Shown here: positions 5,934 to 9,604 of the stretch, one piece after another
Layout: every line of letters begins with the position of its first letter
Numbering within the stretch: position 1 is the first letter of the stretch
NCBI GenBank assembly: GCA_036524155.1
Contig: DATDCV010000701.1
Coordinates: 1-9,604 of the forward strand
Length of the DNA stretch: 9,604 nt
Direction: 5' to 3'
Source: DATDCV01 sp036524155
GTDB taxonomy: Bacteria > Verrucomicrobiota > Verrucomicrobiia > Limisphaerales > UBA8199
Program-made: the position numbers and the translations under genes
Notes under the pieces: model-generated
What the model saw: the letters and a program-made list of their open reading frames with translations, nothing else
What the model was told of the DNA's origin: nothing
Database searches by the model: none

Positions 5934-8900
5934 TCACGGCCGAGCGACTAAGCTCTTGAATTCAGGCGACCGCCGCAGCGGGTTGAAACGCGGGTCCTTT
6001 GGGAGTTCCTCCCACAGGTTCTTGGCTTTGGGGTTCTGGCGGAGGCGGGCGGTATTCAGCGCCAAGGCCTGGCGGAGCGCCGGCATCGCCTCGGCAGGTT
6101 TGCCCATAATCGCCTTGATCGCGGCGAGATCATACCATGCCTCGGGTGACTGCGGGGCGAGTTTTGCGTACCGTTCCAGCGTCGCCTCTACCTTCGGCAA
6201 GTTGCCCAGGGCGTTATATTGCGCGGCCACTTGCACCGCGCCGTTCGCCTCCAGGTTGGTTCCAGCCAGGGCCTGGTCGAGCGCCTGCAAAGCCAGGTCG
6301 GGCTTTTGTTGGTCGCGGTAGGCTTCGGCGAGGGCGGCGGCCCACAGACCGTCTCCGGGGTTCTTCCGGACCATGGCGGCAAGCTTCTCGGTGACCAACT
6401 GAAGCCTGGAGGCGCTGCCCAACGCCGCATAGGCCTGAACCAGGACGTGCAAAGCGTTGGCTTGCGCACGCGGATTATTCAAAACACGGTCAAGAACGTC
6501 CAGGGCCTGGCCGGTCTGCGCCGATTGCAGGTATACGTTGGCCAGGCCAACCGCCGCCTGCCAATCGTCGGGGTTTTTCGCCAGCGCTTTCTCCAACTCC
6601 CCCGGGCTAAGCCGGGCTTGCTGCTGCTTGAACTCTTTGAGGCGCTCAACCAAATCGTTCACGCTAGCGTTAAAAGGATCCAGTTTTTGGCATGTCGTCG
6701 CGATCAGCAACGCGTCGTCCACGCGTTGTTGCGGTATCAGGAACTGCGTGACGTAGCGGAAGACCGCCTCGGGACTGTAGGGGCACAACGCAAATGCCTG
6801 GCGGAAGGTGAAGTCGGCCTCTCTCACCATCCGCTGCCACTCCGCCGTTCCCGCTTTGGCGTTGTTTATGCGCCAGAGGTAAACCCCGCCAATGGAACTC
6901 CGAAGCTTGGAAAAGGACTTTTGTGCCTGGTCGTCACGGATGAATTTGCGGTCGCCCCTGAAACCGGCGGAATTCCGACGCAGATAGATCTTCTGCACCC
7001 AATCGGTAATTTCCTTTACGGTGGTGTCATACTTGATCCAGTTGCCGATGAGCCGCTCCGTGTACTGGCACCAGAATTCGTGGTCCTTCCGCACCATTTC
7101 CTCCGGCAACTCGGGGAGCGGGTTGCGGCTCAGCTTCATGATGATTCCATACGGCGCCAGGTGCGGATACATCCAGTCCAGGGGAAAACTTTCCTCGACA
7201 AAAAACTCATTTTTGGGATTGCGATCGAAAATCACCTTGGCCAGCAGGGCGTTGATGTTCATCACCGCAACCGTGCCGCCCAGAGAAAACCTTCCGTTGG
7301 CATCCACCGTTACATTCTCCCCCGGCTTTAGCTGGTTGAGTTGGTAACGGCGTTGGACCTCAGCCATGTATTCGTCGTAACAACGATTAAGGTCGGAAGG
7401 CGTCGGGGTGTAAATCTCGCGGTCCGGGTAAACTCCGCCCCGACTTCGGGCCAGTTCGTTTGGGTAAACCGCTTCCAGCAGCAAGCGGTTCAGGCGAATC
7501 CTCGTGTGGCCTTGCGGCTGCTGCTTGATGAAATCCTGAAGATATTCCGAGAGCTGAATCTTCCCAAAGCGCCCCGCATCATACAGGGGCCGTTGCCTGG
7601 TCTTCAGCTCCCGCTCGAGCAGCGTGTTGAGGTCCCGCGCCAGTCTCGACGGGAGCCGCGGATCGGCCGGGGTGGCCAGCAATTCGCGAGTGTCGTTGGC
7701 GAGTCCATCGTACACGAACTGTGATACCGGGTCCTGTTGCGGCCCGGGCCGCAGCCTGCCCGCAAACGTGGCCAATTCGAGGAAATCTCCCGCGGCGAAC
7801 CACGAAGTAAAAGTGCGACGCCGCTTCTCAACGCGATCTCCCAGGTCCGTAAAGAAGCGGTCCAGCGGCTCAACGGCACGCGCCGCGAAGTTCGTATTAA
7901 CGTTTTTCCGCCGTTCCTCGGCGGAACGCAACAGTTCCTGGAAAAACGGCGCATCCACCTGGGTGCTGCGATTATACTGCGCGCGGATGTAGTTCAGGTA
8001 AGTCCCGTCGGCCAACGCATTCTGGGTGATGATGTACACGTCGCGACGGTCAAAATTGCGGTCCGCAGCCGGCTGGCATCTCGGGGGGATGAAACTATCG
8101 CAGAAAATCATGTAAGTGGGGCAGAAACGGCCCGGGTCTGTGCCGCCAAACAGGATGGCGTCCCTGGTCATTTGGGAGTAAAGGGGCTTGCCATCCGGCC
8201 CGCTGAACGGCGGGGTGAACATATCATGGCCAAACCAGTAGCCGAACCAGTGATTCCGCTGCTCGTTATCCGACCAGTGGGTCAGAATCGAGTGCGCCGG
8301 CATCAGGGCGAAAATGGCCAGGATGAACCCGAGCGGCGCCCGTTGGCGGCGAAACAGCAGCGCGGCCAGATATGCGACTCCCATCCCGATCAGCAGCAGG
8401 CCTGCATACACCGGCAGTGCATATTGGTCTTTGTTCGTGAAAGTCTGGCCCAGGAACGAGAACAACGTCGGAAGGTCAACCTTCGCCCCTTGCCCGAAAT
8501 AAATTTCCTCAACGGACTGGGTTAAAGAGAAAATCGCCAGCGCCACCGCGATTACGCCGCCCAGAAGCCACCACGTCCGGTAATTCTCATAGTGAGTGGC
8601 CATGTATGCTCCAATCACGGCCAGCCCATACCCGATCAGTAACGCAATCAGCGTATGGGAGGCGGTGAAAAACACGCGCACGAGAGACTGCGCGGCGCGG
8701 TCCGGCGGCGGGTTGAGCAAGATTAACAGCAGCACCCCAAGGCAAAGATAGATCGCGGTTATACCGGTGAGCCATGCCCGCTCCCGTTTGTGCAACTTGA
8801 AAAAAAAGACAAACGGCACCAGCGCCAGAAAAACGTAGACCCAGTTGAACTCCTCGACAATCCCGGTGCCGAGCATCATCAATTGGGTCGCGAAAATAGC

Positions 8901-9604
8901 GGGATGATGGATGATGTCGCTCGGGTTGGCTTTTTCATACTGGCCTCTCGTAAAGGCGTGAACAAAGCCATCAACTGTACGCGGATACCCCCATTCCATC
9001 GGGGGGTTCGTCATGCCTGCCAACGGCATGTAAAAGTAAAACGCGGCGCCGGCGAGCCAACAAAAGCCGCAGAGAACCACGACTCCCCACTCCCAGCCCC
9101 GCTTCGAAGCGGTCCGGCCGAAATACACCAGGCCCGCTAAAGCCGCCAGCGACAGGAAGCCGAATCCCCATCCCTGGGTCGCCATCAGCGCCAAACCCAC
9201 CACCAGCCCTGCCATCGCGGCATCCAATCCGAGTTCGGACGCCGTCTCCCGGGTGAGCACTGCGAACCACGCATAAGCTGCGATCGAGGCGATGCCCACG
9301 ACATTGAAGATGACGAAGATTGCCTGATTATTCTCCAACGCAGTCAGCACGTGCTGTTGCTTCAGGATCAGCCCGCTGAGATAAATGATGCCGTTCCACA
9401 GCCAGAGGTTGCGACCCATTCTAAAATCCGCCGCGGCGATGGCTACTTCCAGCCCGATGGCCGCGACCACCAGTGTCTGGTGGTTGGTGAAGCAAATTCC
9501 GTGGAAAAACAAAGCCAGGTATAAATAGCGGCGCTGGTGCGGCGCGTAGATCCACCGCAACAGGCACACCAGCACCACCATCAACGAGGCGACGCTAAAT
9601 GAGT
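5934..9604 (-). CDS. DUF2723 (TMEM260-like) multi-pass membrane protein with C-terminal TPRs, 5'-truncated by window edge; putative protein O-mannosyltransferase
   Basis: The frame is open to the right edge without a stop, so the N terminus and its first membrane helices are missing. Residues are counted here from base 9584. Residues 1-435 hold about ten hydrophobic segments and family landmarks: GICFTNHQT (29-37), MPLAGMTNPPMEWGYPRT (186-203) and AFTRGQYEKANP (210-221). These recall DUF2723, the GT-C-like family of TMEM260, a eukaryotic protein O-mannosyltransferase. A likely extracytoplasmic region follows (about 436-900), with AILFGGTDPGRFCPTYMIFC (476-495), DVYIITQNALADGTYLNYI (515-533) and ESFPLDWMYPHLAPYG (798-813). 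Residues about 915-1175 are helical repeats of TPR type, clearest from 991 (for example DDWQAAVGLANVYLQ and EAWYDLAAIKAIMGKPAEAM). The catalytic acid expected in the first loop would be in the missing part. The glycosyl donor and targets are unknown. Stop is TGA at 5936-5934; grpE follows after 183 bp. Confidence 0.85.
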   Translation of the reverse strand, partial: SFSVASLMVVLVCLLRWIYAPHQRRYLYLALFFHGICFTNHQTLVVAAIGLEVAIAAADFRMGRNLWLWNGIIYLSGLILKQQHVLTALENNQAIFVIFNVVGIASIAAYAWFAVLTRETASELGLDAAMAGLVVGLALMATQGWGFGFLSLAALAGLVYFGRTASKRGWEWGVVVLCGFCWLAGAAFYFYMPLAGMTNPPMEWGYPRTVDGFVHAFTRGQYEKANPSDIIHHPAIFATQLMMLGTGIVEEFNWVYVFLALVPFVFFFKLHKRERAWLTGITAIYLCLGVLLLILLNPPPDRAAQSLVRVFFTASHTLIALLIGYGLAVIGAYMATHYENYRTWWLLGGVIAVALAIFSLTQSVEEIYFGQGAKVDLPTLFSFLGQTFTNKDQYALPVYAGLLLIGMGVAYLAALLFRRQRAPLGFILAIFALMPAHSILTHWSDNEQRNHWFGYWFGHDMFTPPFSGPDGKPLYSQMTRDAILFGGTDPGRFCPTYMIFCDSFIPPRCQPAADRNFDRRDVYIITQNALADGTYLNYIRAQYNRSTQVDAPFFQELLRSAEERRKNVNTNFAARAVEPLDRFFTDLGDRVEKRRRTFTSWFAAGDFLELATFAGRLRPGPQQDPVSQFVYDGLANDTRELLATPADPRLPSRLARDLNTLLERELKTRQRPLYDAGRFGKIQLSEYLQDFIKQQPQGHTRIRLNRLLLEAVYPNELARSRGGVYPDREIYTPTPSDLNRCYDEYMAEVQRRYQLNQLKPGENVTVDANGRFSLGGTVAVMNINALLAKVIFDRNPKNEFFVEESFPLDWMYPHLAPYGIIMKLSRNPLPELPEEMVRKDHEFWCQYTERLIGNWIKYDTTVKEITDWVQKIYLRRNSAGFRGDRKFIRDDQAQKSFSKLRSSIGGVYLWRINNAKAGTAEWQRMVREADFTFRQAFALCPYSPEAVFRYVTQFLIPQQRVDDALLIATTCQKLDPFNASVNDLVERLKEFKQQQARLSPGELEKALAKNPDDWQAAVGLANVYLQSAQTGQALDVLDRVLNNPRAQANALHVLVQAYAALGSASRLQLVTEKLAAMVRKNPGDGLWAAALAEAYRDQQKPDLALQALDQALAGTNLEANGAVQVAAQYNALGNLPKVEATLERYAKLAPQSPEAWYDLAAIKAIMGKPAEAMPALRQALALNTARLRQNPKAKNLWEELPKDPRFNPLRRSPEFKSLVARP
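6060..6617 (-). other. TPR region of the DUF2723 protein
   Basis: Residues about 990-1175 form several degenerate 34-residue helix-turn-helix units, with the usual small residues at helix crossings and Pro after helix B (ALAKNPDD, LAALARKNPGD-like, YAKLAPQSPEA). It is Ala/Leu/Gln rich and without hydrophobic spans. It is probably a protein-docking module, which could bring in acceptor proteins or envelope partners. Repeat boundaries were placed by eye. Confidence 0.75.

Noticed and set aside
5737..5937. Small 66-codon minus-strand gene between the DUF2723 gene and grpE
   Set aside because: It overlaps both neighbours, is Arg/Ser/Pro-rich without similarity to a known family, and covers the likely grpE promoter.
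6219..7331. 370-codon plus-strand open frame inside the DUF2723-TPR gene
   Set aside because: It is antisense to a continuous coding frame with recognisable DUF2723 and TPR features; its length follows from GC-rich codon bias.
9579..9584. TTG or ATG near 9584 as the true start of the DUF2723 protein
   Set aside because: The frame continues in coding fashion to the window edge, and the protein begins here in the middle of a membrane segment, so the true start is outside.

Overview
The window is moderately GC-rich, densely coded bacterial chromosome. It holds seven protein-coding genes, six on the minus strand and one on the plus strand. I see no tRNA, rRNA, CRISPR array, insertion sequence or phage signature. 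Three things together suggest a Gram-negative of the Verrucomicrobiota / PVC type: tandem PilT-family ATPases, a very large DUF2723-TPR membrane protein with an 'AILFGGTDPGRF' region, and weak or missing Shine-Dalgarno sequences. This taxonomic guess is recalled family knowledge, not a database result.

Layout from left to right. Positions 1-789 (minus) hold a PilT/PilU-like retraction ATPase cut off by the left edge. Positions 793-1887 (minus) hold a complete PilT. The two form a tight tandem pair, transcribed leftward, with 3 bp between them. Positions 1888-1941 are a short divergent spacer. Positions 1942-3237 (plus) hold a MidA/NDUFAF7-family SAM-dependent methyltransferase. It converges, across 37 bp, on a leftward cluster read as grpE (5187-5750), dnaJ (4050-5177) and rsmE (3275-4033), with gaps of 9 and 16 bp. 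Upstream of grpE is a 183-bp non-coding gap (5751-5933) with a possible promoter and an inverted repeat. The right third (5934-9604, minus) is one long gene, truncated at its N terminus by the window edge. It has a multi-pass DUF2723 (TMEM260-like, putative protein O-mannosyltransferase) membrane domain, a long extracytoplasmic region and C-terminal TPRs.

The genes serve several purposes. The PilT pair would power type IV pilus retraction. GrpE and DnaJ are co-chaperones of DnaK, which is not in the window. RsmE modifies 16S rRNA. The MidA-family enzyme is probably a protein arginine methyltransferase. The DUF2723 protein probably works on envelope glycosylation. This is mostly core chromosome. 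I found no convincing new system. The most interesting items are the divergent second PilT copy and the unusual DUF2723-TPR protein.
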